Positions 32,832 through 45,485 of a stretch of DNA of 64,000 bases are shown piece after piece; the first letter of the stretch is position 1; each line of letters opens with the position of its first letter. Under the pieces are notes generated by a model that saw nothing but the letters and a program-made list of their open reading frames with translations, had not been told where the DNA came from and searched no databases. A program made the translations under genes and the position numbers. Source of the DNA: Symbiotaphrina buchneri (lineage: Eukaryota; Ascomycota; Symbiotaphrinales; Symbiotaphrinaceae); contig BCIG01000011.1 in NCBI GenBank assembly GCA_001599915.1, forward strand, positions 496,001-560,000, given 5' to 3'.

Positions 32832-33582
32832 AGATGGTTTGTTGAAGAAAACGCTCGTTAATTCAATTTTTAAACAAAAGGACGTTCTAGCCCTAATTAA
32901 TTCACTAAATCTGTGATTCACTGGTGGGGGTGTCATCTTTTGAAGCTCCATCAACGGCCCTCCATACGGGTGGAAGTAGAATCTAGTCTAGCATTACAGT
33001 GCAGAGAATAGTATGCATCAAATTATAAAAATAGGGTATTGGTCAAGTGCTCAGAATGAACTAAACATTTTTGAGCCAGAGCTTTCCTTATGGCTCATTT
33101 CTGGTTCTTGGTACGTACGGTATATCAAAAATTGTGATATGGAAGCACGTAGGAGGTCAACTTCACTATTGCCTGGAACAAGTTGGAGCGATATTTAAAG
33201 AATTCGATCTAGGTCTAGCTAGCTGTCCCTTAGGATCATTCTGACCTGCACAGCGTTGTTTATCTTCAGCTCTTCAATTTAACGCCTATGGAGGATCAAT
33301 TTCTTCCATGGCGCTGAGCCAAATATTCTTCGCTGGTGGACTGGGATTTATTCATAACGTCGTAGTATTCGCATTGAAGATTTCTGCTGTTGCACCTTTT
33401 CATTTTTGATCACTAGATGTTTATTGGCCGGGTGACCAACACTTCACTATGAGCTGCTAATCTCAGATTGCGCATGATCAGATCTTGCAAGTGAAGTGAT
33501 CCGTCTTATCACCGGTCATGCAAGCTTGAAGATCTGTGACTATCTACGCCAAGCCGTCCAAAGGATGACAATGCAAAACTGA
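32832..33582. other. AT-rich intergenic region
   Basis: This 750-bp stretch upstream of the tRNA and downstream of the RBM5-like gene is markedly AT-rich compared with the rest of the window. I find no gene. Confidence 0.5.
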
Positions 33583-36274
33583 TCAACTGAGGCTTTCATA
33601 CCTCTCCTTGGCCTTATCTTTTGCTTTCTCCACAAAGTCCGTGTAGCTGCTCTTGGTACTCCTGTTCGCCTCTTCCACTGCATCCCCGACTTTCCCCCCT
33701 TGAGCCCCCAAACCAACACCCTGCACGTACAACTCCGTGGCGACGGGTGCGACCATGCCTGTGCCCTGTGCACCGAGCCCTTGCCCAGCGGACCAGCCCA
33801 TCTTCCCAAGTAACGCAGCGCCTTTTGAAGGTGCCGGGGCTTCCTCTTCCTCTACTTTCTTTTGAGCCTTCTCTGCTCGCTGCTCGGCAGTCTTCCGTAC
33901 TGGTGCATTAGGTTGGTTATAGACCTGGCGCCTTTCTTTGGCACGATCGCGGTATTCCGCCGTGGCCGTGGCCGAAGCCGAAGCTTTCGCAAGTTTTGCC
34001 GCAGCCTTTGCCTTCAGGTCCTCATTCTTGAGGTTATCACGGTGTAGCTGGCTCAAGCGTTCGTGCTTGTTTACTTCTGCAGAGCTCTTGAATTGTCTGG
34101 AGCACAAGTAGCAGCAGTTGCGATTGAGGTCGGCGAAAGACTGGGCAGGAGGTGCTCCACTGTCGGATTCGGGTGCCTTCTTCTGGTTCGGACCGTCCTC
34201 TGCAGATTCATTATCCGAACTGGTGGCAGGCTTGATGCCATGGAGTTCGGCATGCCTATTACGCCAGAATTCCAAGTGCCCTGGAACAGTCTAATTGGAT
34301 TAACCAAAGGAGAGGAAAAAGGACATTGAACAATACCTTCTTGGGAGCACCACCTCCTGGTCCCTCGGCTTTTCGCTTCTTTGACTTTTGCGCGTCCTTG
34401 GCTAGACCTTCCTTCTCAGCGAGTGAGGCTTCATTTTGGTCAGCCTTCGGCGGCCCGGCCGGCTCTAGAGGTTCGGTGTTGACCATGAACTCGCTGGCGT
34501 AGGCTCCTTCGTCCCAGTACGAGAGCTTCATCGCTGGGTTATTCAGGGCACTGAATGTGACTGCCTCCAACTGAGGATCGTAGTTGAAAACAGGAACGAA
34601 AACACCAGCGTGGATGTAGTTCACTAGCACAGGCTTGGACGAGATAGTAAACTTCTCAACCGAGTTGAACTTTGCCATAGCAGCTTGCGCGTCCTACCCC
34701 GATGTCAATACGGTATGCACCACCCGAGCAAATCTCGACAGACCTCAACACCAGTAAACTCAGCGAATCCGTACCGCCAGCTTTCGTTGGTCTGCCGGTC
34801 TCGTACCAGCAGAACCCTTCTTAAGCTTCCCTCTCTAGCACCCACGTTTGCATCGCTCGTAGTTGAGGCTACTTTAGCCCCAGACTTCTTGGACCCAGAG
34901 GCTGATGGTGGTGAGGATGCACCTGAGGCTCGGTAGAGCTTCTCTACGCCTTTGGCCAAGAGCTGCTCGGTCACGCCGGCCTCCAGGTTGCGGACGATTA
35001 GGTACTGTGAGGGAGTCCCGTCAGGGCTCACGTCGCTATCCCCGGTGTTCTTATAAGGTACTGGACCCGGAGCTTGCAATACTGTGAAGTCTTTAATTTA
35101 TTAGTACCATAATAGATCTGTGAAATGCATGGAAGACCTACCGGGCTTAGGTGTCTGGCATCGAAAGCATTCCATGCGTCTAGGAAAGTTCATAGTGGAG
35201 CACTTGAAGAGCGTAAGTAGACGAAGACGGAGATCTAAAAGAGGGCCACTCACATTATGACACTCCCATTGGCTCTCGACCTGCTTTACGGGTGCGCGGT
35301 CATCACGTTCACGAGTATATGAAATGCGAACTTTGGCGCCTTGTTCTTCTCCCGAAGTACTATTCCCGTACAGGTAGATTGTAGGGAAATTTCGTTCGAC
35401 AAAGTCCCGGGCCAGGGCAGTCGCAGAGAAGCGAATGAACCCAAATCCCCTCGAGGTCCCTTGTATCTTGTTAGTCCTCGAAGTATAACACGATCCGTAG
35501 CCTTGATACCAGTTTGACGATCCCGGATGACTCTCAGATTTTCCAATCCTTCAACTTTGTAGTACTGTTTGAGCTCTGCTGAGATCTGTAATATCTGGAC
35601 AGCCGGAGATCCGGCCATTGTCCTACGTCTTAGCCAGAGCTCTACCCACGTTTGAAGATACCACTTAGGCTAGTGTGTTGCACGAAAAAGCAGGTATGAT
35701 CGTGAAAGCAAAGGCGGGGGAGTGGAGTCCAACGTCTTCTTCACCCATATCCAAAGGTAATGCCTCCAAAATGACTTCTTTGCTTGGTGGGCCACCATAG
35801 TAAGGGGACCGGCCACGGCGAGGGGACCTGCTGCGGCTCCTGCTTCTATCATAGCTGGACGATCTGTAGTTTTCCCGATCTCTGTCACGGTATCGACCTC
35901 GTCCGCCCCCTACTGGGGAGTAAGATTTGTCTTTCATACGCTCATCCCGATCACGATCGATGTCCCGACCGCGTCGAGAAGCCCACTCAGTTCTACCTCT
36001 GTCTGCGGCCGGTCCTCTAGGTGGAGAGCGAGAGTAATCTTCCGAGACGACAATATTAGCAAACGGTCATGCTTCTCAACAGCAGTAGCCCCATTAATCT
36101 TTTACCATGTGGCGGAGAGTGTCGTCTCGGAGATGGTGAGCGGCGGTAGCGGTCTCTTGAAGCTGGGTATCCATCATCGTACATCCTGCCGTCCCGATCA
36201 CCTCTCATATTTGCAGGCATTGGCCTAAAGTTGCCCCCGCGCCGATCATCTAGCGGAGGTCTGTGTGATGACAT
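33583..36274 (-). CDS. RBM5/RBM10-like splicing factor (RS, RRM, RanBP2 zinc finger, RRM, C2H2, G-patch)
   Basis: Nuclear RNA-binding protein related to the splicing regulators RBM5/6/10. Eight exons (36274-36106, 36038-35734, 35585-35510, 35459-35254, 35202-35142, 35081-34744, 34693-34337, 34290-33583) join in frame to 739 residues. In order: an Arg/Asp/Ser-rich N terminus (RSRSRSPRRGRSPYYGG), RRM1 (KEVILEALPLDMGEED to GTSRGFGFIRFSATALARDF), a RanBP2-type finger (WECHNCSTMNFPRRMECFRC), RRM2 (SQYLIVRNLEAGVTEQLLAK), a long charged linker (HLEFWRNRHAELHGIK), a C2H2 finger (CYLCSRQFKSSAEVNKHERL), and a G-patch (KGAALLGKMGWSAGQGLG). This domain order is that of the RBM5 family. It is divergent from the MoaE-type gene with only 293 bp between start codons. 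Confidence 0.92.
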
Positions 36275-36567
36275 CGCAAAGGAAAAGAGGGTAGACGATG
36301 AAGGTTTGTAAATCAAATCACTAGTCGCGAGCACGAAACTGGTTGGCCAAAGGGAAGGATCACAGGGAGGTTTCACGCACATCAGCCTCGTCAGTCGGAG
36401 AATCCCATTCACGTGATCCTTATCGATAAGCTCCATTTTCATGAGCTCAACCTTTTGTTATTTGATCACTTCAAAAGGAGATATTGCCCCACGGTCATGC
36501 ATGGACTATACGATTCAAGGTTTACTCAATTCAAATAGTTCATTACTGTTGCTTCATATGCCTTGTG
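36275..36567. promoter_or_regulatory. Short bidirectional promoter
   Basis: The start codons of the RBM5-like gene (minus) and the molybdopterin synthase gene (plus) face away from each other across 293 bp, so both promoters must share or abut in this interval. No TATA-like element stands out. Confidence 0.5.
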
Positions 36568-37115
36568 ATGGACCGACAGGACCTCAATCCAATGCTGATG
36601 GAAGAGGAGAATGTTCACGTTGAACTTACCCATGACCATCTCAATGTCATCTCAATCATCAACAGGGTCAAGAGCCCCAAGGCTGGTGCTGTGGTACTGT
36701 TCGCAGGTGAGGCCGCAAGCATCCGCCATTGTTGATCTCTTCTCATATTTTTCTGCGTGCAGGTACCACTCGCGACAATTTCCAAGGCAAGCCTGTCAAG
36801 GAGTTGGAGTATACGTCCTACCCCCCGCGGGCGCTCTCGACATTGTTGGCAATCGCCAAAGAAGTAAAGCAAAAGCACTCTTTAACGGCTATATCTATGA
36901 TCCATCGGCTCGGTGTGGTACCCATCGGTGAAGAAAGCATCCTAATCGCGGTCTCGTCACCCCATCGACAGGCGGCCTGGAAAGGCGGAGAGGAAGCGCT
37001 CGAGCTATGTAAAGAAAAAACGGAAATTTGGAAACTCGAGCAGTTCGGGGGTGAAGACGGTGGTGTCTGGCGAGCAAACAGAGACGGCGCCGCTGGGGTG
37101 AAGATTGATGCATGA
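36568..37115 (+). CDS. cnxH: Molybdopterin synthase catalytic (large) subunit, MoaE/MOCS2B
   Basis: Transfers sulfur to precursor Z (cPMP) to form molybdopterin, needed for nitrate reductase and xanthine dehydrogenase. In Aspergillus the gene is cnxH. Two exons (36568-36706 and 36763-37115) give 163 residues. Typical blocks: SPKAGAVVLFAGTTRDNFQG, VKELEYTSYPPRALSTLLAI, ISMIHRLGVVPIGEESILIA, VSSPHRQAAWKGGEEALEL and the catalytic Lys region KEKTEIWKLEQF. The intron is 56 nt, and splicing is required to form the AGTTRDNF core. Start Met chosen because it lies closest to the domain; upstream in-frame Mets would add residues without family support. Confidence 0.93.
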
Positions 37116-38072
37116 GACGGAGACAAGATATACCTCATGAATCATCTGCGTCATACACCTTGCAAATACTCGGGCAGATACGAATTGGCTCTACCGCCTG
37201 TCTGATATTTCGGCGCGACTTGGACTGAATAATATCGCAGTTGGCAGATCTTAAACTGCTGCATCCTAATAAAGCCTGCGCATAAGCAATTACAGGTGCT
37301 TCGGTGAGAAGGTCAGGGAGCAGTAAGCTTAGAGCCAGTGCGCTCAGAATCCGCGGCACAGTAGCCACAGGGCATGTATTTCGTCGGTAGTTTTCTGGCG
37401 GCAGGACTGTACATTATTTCATCGGAATAATTTAAGAATCCAGGATTCCTCCCTCGCAAGAGTGATGTCCGCCTTATATTCCATCTTTCGGAAGATGCGC
37501 TGCGGGTATGTGTTATGACGTCCGTGGGTGATTGCATTGTTTGCACTGTTTGCTTTAACCTAAATTTAGTGTGAAGTTGACGTTTGACAGCAACGAAATG
37601 TCAGTCTGTGCGAGTGCCTCTCCCCACGAAAACAAAAAAAAAGACGAATTGTTCTCGCTCAAATGCAGATCCAATTGATTTCCTCTATGGACACCATGAC
37701 CATATTAATCCATTCCGGGATCTGGGTAAGGGAAGGGGCAGGCTCGACGGGATGACAGGGATGTTGGCAGTGGAGCTGTGCCGTCCCGTACGTGGCTGGG
37801 CCAGCCACCCAGCAGCACCGACGACATCATGCACCAGCCCCGCATAATAACTAAGACCTGCGGTAATCCTGCTGGCTCGCACCCACCCAACCCAGCCTGA
37901 TAAGAAAACCCGCGTGCGCATTCTTTGTCCCTTTCCCGGTTTCTTGCAGCATGAATGTCTCTGTGTGTCTAAGTGCGACGGGTATGCGTCCGACTAGAAT
38001 CAGCCTGCTTCTGCTTCATTCGCACCTCGGCGCCCCCATGAACGAAGGCTTCATCACAACGCAACGCGCACA
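37116..38072. other. Convergent intergenic region
   Basis: About 950 bp between two stop codons. A minus-strand frame at 37135-37368 begins with a hydrophobic, signal-like segment but has no recognised domain. I record no gene. Confidence 0.5.
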
Positions 38073-40044
38073 TTAGAACATATCTGACCGCTGCAGACCA
38101 ACATAGCCATACCGCGGTGCACCATACCCAGGGCCGTACGTGTGGTCAACGACGAGAGGACGAGTCTGATACCGTACCCTAGCGCGCCATTGCCAACCTC
38201 CTTGGGCCATCTCCTCAGCTGCTGCACGGACACGAGCTTCGGCCGCGCTTTGGGCCGTTGGTTTGTTCAGTTTGGCGCCCATGGATTCCCAAGCAAGACG
38301 ATCTTCGCCGACTGCTTTCCCTGCCAGATGACACCAGTTAGCTACGCAAAGCCACACCCGATGCTCTGCCTGGCAATGACCGGGAAAGGCTTTGGATGGT
38401 CACTTACCAGTAGGTGGCAGCGGAGTAAGCACACAAGGTCGTTGGCGAGGCAAGCGCAGGTAGTGCACCGCAAGCCCGTAGAGTCGGAACAGCCAGAGCA
38501 CGATGCGCCTAGTGACGATGGATTGCTGTCCAGAAAGGCTGTGAGGCCTGTTAGGGACAATATCTTGCATACCAGAGACACAAAAACATACCCATTTGCC
38601 CAGATACAGTCCTTGTCCAAGATAGAGATGAGTACCCGCCGACCAAGGGGCTTCAAGAACGTCGGAAGATTATACAGAAACATATCAATGATGGAGTCGC
38701 TCATGGTTGTGTTCCATGGGTCTGGAAAGACTTGTTTCCGTCGATATTCCTGATTATTCGTTAGCTTGCTCCCGAACGTGAGTTCAATGGATCTCACCTC
38801 TGCGAAATGAAGCATCTCTTCACGAGTGGTCGGAACCCATTTGCAGCCGAGGCGGAGGGAAAGCTCTCGCCAGAAAATCCACAAAGCCTCTTTCTCAAAT
38901 TCCTCGAGAGGCCGCCAACCTGCGCGCTCGATCCACTGAATAGGACTCTATGAAGGAGTCAGCTAATTGCTACGACGCACGGCCCTCAAAAGGAAATGAA
39001 GGGGTCATGTATGAGCATCTTCACGATGAAGAAGCATGGAGGCCCGAGCGGTCGGTTATCTTCATCTGAGATCGTCGTAGCTTTCGCTAATCTGATCTGA
39101 GACAAAAGATCTCCACAAAGATCGGACGACCATGTGGATCAGAGATTGACTTCAGGCACCTCCTTGAATATCTTGTGAAAGGATTCATCGCTCAAACAAC
39201 TTACCAACATCCACATTGCAGCTGCAAATCAGTAAGGATCAGTGTGTGTTCATCCTGAGGACTCTTCCAGACTTACAAAGGTACAAGGCGGTATCACTGT
39301 TAATCTTTGAACCGTGCCGGTCGTGGTGCTCATTGATACGCGCAAGCGCAAGACAGCTGTACTCAGAGTTGAGCGGCTGTGCCATCATCGCTTTCATTAA
39401 GTAGCTGGTGTCTTGAACACGCTTCCATCGCACGTTTTCGTCGGCGTGAGTGAAATGTCCAGTTTTGCAAATAAGACTGGAGAGAACAGGGGTGGTGCAT
39501 GTCTGGACGGTAGTCAGCCTCGGCAGATAATGCAACATCCCACATTGACAGTATGATGTCTAGTGACCTGAATGATGGGTGGCTGTAGCTTCTGGAAAAG
39601 ATCTGCAGCTGTGTGCAGTAGGGTATTGACAGGAAGCAGCTCGTCGTTGGACGTGATCGACGTGTAACAAAAGCGACGATAAGAGATGATAAAGACACGT
39701 ACCTTCAGGAACCCTATGTTCCACCCGAACTCAAAGACCCAGGGAAACTCTATCTCAGAAATTGCCCGCTTGATATCCTCGGCTTGTTCAATGGTCATGG
39801 CCGCGAAGGATTTGGGATCATTGGTGAATCCGTATTTCTTCCTGATGCTGTTCAGGTTTTGGTAGCGGTATCGGTAGACTGTCGCAAGGTACGACAAGCA
39901 AAGGATAACAGCGACAAGAAGGCAGTATTGGACGTCGACGCAGTACATCTTCTCTTTCAGCGTGCCACACACGTACATAAGCTCATGGATTGCTCCAAAC
40001 AAGAGGGGCAGGAGTGCTTGGATGATTCCAATGACAATACCCAT
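38073..40044 (-). CDS. mpaB-type (DUF2236) ER-bound oxygenase-like protein
   Basis: Related to the mpaB/rubber-oxygenase catalytic domain; MpaB of the mycophenolic acid pathway is an ER-bound haem oxygenase that cleaves a prenyl side chain. Eight exons give about 434 residues. Two N-terminal hydrophobic segments (IIQALLPLLFGAIHELMYVC and VQYCLLVAVILCLSYLATVY) suit membrane anchoring. Then come RKKYGFTNDPKSFAAMTIEQ, WVFEFGWNIGFLK, TGHFTHADENVRWKRVQDTS, the His/Arg motif LARINEHHDRHGSKI, PIQWIERAGWRPLEEFEKEA and ALWIFWRELSLRLGC. The C terminus is a Tyr/Gly-rich tail. One intron of about 260 nt (after WML) is longer than the others. The substrate is unknown. It is divergent from the aquaporin gene. 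Confidence 0.8.
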
Positions 40045-41802
40045 GACGACGCTAGCAGTAAGCTACAGGGCAAGCAAAGTTGCGACGAAAACTGAGCCTG
40101 ATGATCACGGGGGCGCACGTGCGGATCACAAGTAGAGGTGTAAGAGGAAGGAAGGATCGAGGCGCCTTCCGTAAACGCCAAATATTTATAGTTCACCGGA
40201 AACCGTGATTTTCACACCCATGGTGACCTCGGCGCCGACTAAGCAGCAAACTGCACAAGTTGATTTGCGCGTCGCCATATATGCGTCGAGCGTCCCTTGG
40301 TGAATGGGCTAGGTTGAGAGATTCTGCAGCTGGAGCCAGCAAGTTATATGCTCTTTCATTACCTTGAATTGCATTGTACTCTTTCGCCATGCAAGACTCC
40401 TAAGCACATATAAAGAAACCATCTCCGGCATGCTCCTGTCCGGCATGCTGCCCTCTCAGAAAGAATGGGCCAACAGGAAACAGTGTTAACGACCTGCGAC
40501 GATAGAAAGACATCTGCTAAGTTGCAGATATGATACGCCATGAATAGGTCTGCCAGAACATGTCCAGGTCCGCAGATCGAGCCTGCAGAAGCAAGGGCCC
40601 CGCCTCCAAGAGTGCAACTGCCACCGCACATGTCTGAAGGACTGGATACGGGGCCAGCACACGGATATGAAATGGAAACAGAGAAGATGTTTTGAGGATG
40701 AATGTTGGAATGGGGCCAAGGAACTGGAGAAGTTGAAGCATATTCCGTATGTCTATGATTGTTTGGTCCAACGAGAGGAGCACCTTCGTGTCATGACTGA
40801 CGCGAAGCTTCAACAGAGATACCGAAATGAAACTGCTCACGATCGTGTCGAAGTGAGCTGTCGCAGGGTGCTTGACAACACCGTCGCGAAACTGAATGGG
40901 ATGGTCGACAATGATGATAATCTCACGATACAGATGCAGTGGACAAGGTGAGGTCAATACCTTCCGAAAATGGGATGGCGCCAAGGTGTTTCAGCCCCTC
41001 AAATCAGCCCCGGATTTTCCTTATTCCTTTGCTGATAACAGTGAAAGACAGGATATCCCGCCATGACAATATCATCATGGTATCTATCTTTCCCGCAATC
41101 CTAAGCTGCTCGGGCTGGCTCACTGTCTTACGGTGCAGTCTCTGGAGCAAGCACAGATACATAGCAGAAATATCAGCCAGCTGCAACCATGGCGTGCGCT
41201 TGGCTCAAAACAGCTGCTCCTCCGCGCCGACCACTCCGCACCCCGCATTCTGTCTATTCCTCCCGCCTCCGCAGTCATTGGCTCCCGTGGACTAAAAAGC
41301 ATCCTTGGCGTGCAATTGGCTGAGATTCTGAGCAAGGCCTTCTTCCCTGCAGATCTCCGAGCATGTTGGCACAGCGTCGCTCGCTCGTCGGATGCTGCAC
41401 CTTTTGGAACAGCAGTCTCACAGGACGCACTTGGCTCGTTTGCCGGATTCTCTGCCGCTCTTGGCTTCTATGATGCGGGCCGGTTTGTCGCGGTATCTCA
41501 TGCAACATCCCCTCCTCGCTGATTCCCAATGGTGCAAACGCCCCGGCACGACATGGGACGCTCGCTCCCAGCCGCACATCATGTAATGCCGCCAGATCTA
41601 TGAGCCGAGGTATAATTGTTGTGTTGCGATGCCCCAGGCTGTCCCTTTGCTCAAATGCAGGGCATCCGCCGCTTCCGTGTCACCTTGATCCTGGATCAAG
41701 AGAGTGTTCTCAATTACTGCTTTTCTTTTCTCCATAACTTGTGTCTTCCGTCTCTGAATCTCAATCCAAATTTCCTGTCTTATTTGGTCCTCAATTTGAA
41801 TA
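40045..41802. other. Intergenic region between divergent genes
   Basis: About 1.75 kb upstream of both the mpaB-like gene and the aquaporin gene. Plus-strand frames at 40667-40951 and 41133-41522 have protein-like stretches but no recognised domain, and no supporting splice structure was found. I leave them unannotated. Confidence 0.45.
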
Positions 41803-43046
41803 ATGGCTGCTACCGACCGCCTCGAGCGGCTTCACACCCATGACCTTGAATTGGGGGCTACGGAGGCTGTGCAAAGACACATCTCTCGTACCATTGTTCA
41901 ACCTAGGCCAGTCAGTCAAAGAAAATTGAATTTCGAGCGCTCCCGTCCAAGATGGTTGCGGGAAATGGCCGCCGAGGCAACTGGGGTCTTCTTCTATGTG
42001 TGAGTGACATTCTTAATCCTGTTGACGTTGGACGACCCCACCTGGTCCCAGTGACTGATCCTTGTTGCAGCTACCCTGGCATAGCTTCCACCGCGGCATT
42101 TTTCACCAACGGTGGTTCAACAGCGTTTGGGTCGCTCTTTCAAATTGGCTGGGCCTATGCCGTTGGAATTGCATTTGCTATTATTACCTGTGCGCCCACG
42201 TCTGGCGGCCACTTCAATCCGGCTATTACCATCTGCTTCGCCATCTGGCAAGGCTTCCCCTGGAGGAAAGTCCCCTACTATATCTTCGCCCAGATCTTTG
42301 GCGCCTTTATGGCCGGTATGATCCTGATGGGCCAGTACTGGGAGGAAATGCAGCTGTTCAAGGCAGAGAGCCTCGCCAAGGGTATCCCACTCGTCAGCAA
42401 TGGAGGGCCGGCAAGTGTCCTCGTTACGCTGCCGAATGCGAACCAGAACAACCTAGGATATCTCTTCATGATCGAATTCTTCGTTGACAGCTTTATCGTA
42501 AGATTCTCCTCGTCGTCCCGCTTCCTCCGGCTCGTGCTCATACCACCTGTGCAGGGCATAGTTATTTGGGCCTGCCTTGACCCGGCGAACCCCTTTGTTA
42601 CTCCTGCTGGCGTCCCATTCGTCATCGGTCTTGCCTACGCGTATGTTCAGCAAACACATCCACTCACTGCAAGTGTCTAGTCTGCTAACCTCCAGAAAAG
42701 CAATATGGTATGGGGTTTTGCCAACATCTCCATCGCCACGAACCTCGCTCGTGATCTCGGCACGCGGATCGTGGCCGCCATCTTCTACGGCGGGGAAGTC
42801 TTCAGCTACAAGCACTATAGCTGGATCGGCATCCTCGTGAACGTCCCCGCGACCATTTTCGCGACGGCGTACTACGAGATGCTGATGCGCGATAGCCTGC
42901 AGAAGATCGGCAAGGGCCATGCGGTCCACGAGGACGGCGACGAGGGCCTGTATCGGCATCTGAGTAACATTGGCCTGATGGAGCAGGGAACCACGAATAG
43001 TACGGTCGGAAGCGGAAGTGGTTTTGGAAATAGGGAGAAGGCGTAG
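41803..43046 (+). CDS. Aquaporin/MIP-family channel
   Basis: Six-spanner major intrinsic protein of a membrane. Four exons (41803-41999, 42071-42497, 42555-42640, 42701-43046) join in frame to 351 residues. The first half-helix is SGGHFNPAITICFAIWQG with a normal NPA box. The second half is WGFANISIATNLARDLGTR, where the expected NPARD reads NLARD, so the central Pro of the second NPA box is replaced by Leu. Other helices are AFGSLFQIGWAYAVGIAFAI, VPYYIFAQIFGAFMAGMILM and PAGVPFVIGLAYANMVWGFA. The C-terminal tail is hydrophilic (SNIGLMEQGTTNSTVGSGSG). Such second-box variants occur in fungal aquaporin-like subgroups, so water, glycerol or another small solute are all possible. It converges on the monooxygenase gene. 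Confidence 0.88.
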
Positions 43047-43591
43047 GTTGGATCTGTACCATTCAAGGCAGGGCCTGATGGTCCCGAGAGAAGTGGGTTG
43101 ACATATGCAAATGGAGGTCAAGCAGCAAGTGAATCAGGAGAAAGCTGGGAAAGTCAGCTGAAGAGCGGTTCAACTTCTCTCAAGTATTTATACGAAATGA
43201 CGAATTCGTGAAATTGACCGAGCCATGTTAATAATACTATTTCCCCGCACATTACTGCTCAAATGTCACAGCGGGCGTTGTGCTTGCTTTGGAGCGGGGG
43301 ATGAACCTCGGCTGTTTTCTGCAAGATTAGAGTAATCACGAAGAGGTAATCAGAACGCACTCTCGGTCCTGCTCTGGATTGAAGATTTATAACGTATTCA
43401 CATCGGAACCGCAGCACAGTAGGGGAAACATCTCCTGGCAGAAAGAAAGTGTTGCTGGTGCATGGCATGCGCATCATACAGAGTTCTCTGCTTTTTTTTC
43501 TGTAGCTAAGGCCTCTCAAATGCTCTTTTAGCAGCCTGTGAAATGACCGACATAAGCTTAGTCTATTCACGCGCAGCGGAGCGGCTCCAGC
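43047..43591. other. Convergent intergenic region
   Basis: This 545-bp stretch lies between the stop codons of the aquaporin and the flavin monooxygenase. It is slightly AT-rich; nothing else is seen. Confidence 0.5.
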
Positions 43592-45485
43592 TCAACCAGC
43601 CGTCAAATATGCCATCGGATTTTCACCCATGAGATCAGGCCTCCGACAGGCAGCGTAGAGAAACGACCTCATGCGACGTACGTCTTGAAGAGTGGTCTTG
43701 AATGCCAAATAGCCATCCGGTCGGATTAGCATCAGTGCTCCTTCACTCGGGTCGACCCGATAAAAGCGGTGCGCTTCTTCGTTTCGGTCGAGGTAGATTT
43801 GGGGATTAAGCAGTGCACTCAACTCGTTGAGCATGCAATAATCGACCCTCGTATGACCCACAATGACAAAATAGATGTTTGACGCTGTGAGCGCTGCTGG
43901 AAAGTTCTTCTCACGAGATAATGGAAGGAGGAGCGGGCTTAAATGTGCAACGAAGGTCTTTGGGGTAAAGCGTCTCCCAAAGTGGTACATGTCCCCGCTC
44001 AAGACCAACAGATGGAAACGGGGATCAGGCCGGAGTTCGTCCATGAGGTTCACTCGGAACTCGTATAGGCGCCGGTCGGTTCTGTTTCTCTGCGTCAGTA
44101 GTACGTATCGGAACAGGTGCACACTTGGGAGCTTGTGCCCATAGGCCACCGAGTTCCGTAGTGGATGACGATCAGAGGTCATTGAGGCTTGATACATGAA
44201 TGGGGGATATGCTTCGTTGAGACCAACTGATTGCCAAAATTCCTCAGATGCTGCTTGGATAGATTCTTGGGAAAGAGCCCATTGTAACTCTTCCCGGAAG
44301 GTTAATGCTTCCACGGCCATTTGCTGCTCGGTATTGTATGTTTCGAGTAATTTGGGGCCAGCTACGTCGAGATGTACCAGAGCCAGTTTCCAACAGAGAT
44401 TGCACACATCCAAGAGAGCCATGTTCATGCCTAGAGAGGTGGTATGGCCGTGGCCAGCACTGCCCACCAGGAAGATACGTCTTCCATCTGTGAAAGTCGG
44501 TGCTCGCCAGGAATATGTTGAAAAGACGTGCGTATGCGTCAATTTCATCTTCACTCTGTAAGGATGCATGATTTTCCCAATTAACTCGATGGCATGTTGA
44601 TTATCTATGCCTCGCAGTTCTTCACTCTGGTTGATGAGGTCTCTTTCTCCCCAAATTGAGCGTGCATCCTCATTACTGTCAGGTTTCAACTCGATCATCG
44701 CTTGGAAACCTGGATTGTTCTGCACGATGCCCGGCAAGCGGCCAACGGTATAGGTTCGGGAGAACAAGGCGGCACCAGTGATGCTCGATATCATACTGCA
44801 GGCCCCAATATCTGGAAAGTCGGAGAGAGGGAGCACGTGGGCAAGGAGCCAATGCCGATGAGGGTCACCCCGAGACAGCAACATCCCGCAGAGACGCGCG
44901 ACAGTACTCTCGCCGCCATCTGCGCCAATCAAGAACCGTGATCGACAGATGTATTGGTATCCTGAGAACTCATCGGTAATTGAACCATTGACACAGGCAA
45001 AGTCGGCCGAGTAGGATATGTGCCTCAGCCTGTTGTACCAGGAGACGAATATTCCTTGTTCCTCTAGTTGATCACTCAAGATTGTTATCAAGTCACTCTC
45101 CGTGGTGACACAAGCTCGTCCGGCTAGATTCGGATATTCAGGATTTGTCTGAACCTTGGAGAGAAGCTCATTTTGAGACTCCCACCATGTGATCTCGTTC
45201 AAAGGCTTAGATCGTTGAAGGAGTGATTTTTCGAGGCCCAATTGTGCGAACATCTCCACGGTGCGCTCCTGCAGAACTAGGAAGTCCATTCAGCCCTTGT
45301 GCCATCATAGCGTGAGAGAGAATGGAACATTTACCGACTGGGCGTCCATATTTCTTGCGAGAGGGTCTTTGATCGATCAAAAGGAATCCTATGTTGTATT
45401 TGGCAAGCAATGCTGCCGCCATATACCCAGCTAGAGTAGCACCGACTATGAGGACCGGCTCATTGGGCTTATTGGTTGCAGCCAT
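43592..45485 (-). CDS. FAD-dependent monooxygenase-like protein (phenol hydroxylase group) with altered motifs
   Basis: Member of the class A flavoprotein aromatic hydroxylases (PheA/TfdB-like). Two exons (45485-45335 and 45276-43592) give 611 residues. The N terminus reads EPVLIVGATLAGYMAAALLA, where GxGxxG should be GAGPAGL, so the dinucleotide motif is weakened. The DG motif is FLIGADGGESTVAR (usual GADGARSxVR). The third motif reads RRIFLVGSAGHGHTTSLGMN, where the normal GDAAH-HPP-GGQGMN has lost Asp, both Pro and part of the Gly-Gln pair. The C-terminal thioredoxin-like domain is present (RPDPRFHLLVLSGD, VDPSEGALMLIRPDGYLAFK). The frame is intact with no stop, so the gene is under some constraint; it may be a diverged or non-catalytic member. 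It converges with the aquaporin and diverges from the SDR. Confidence 0.82.
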
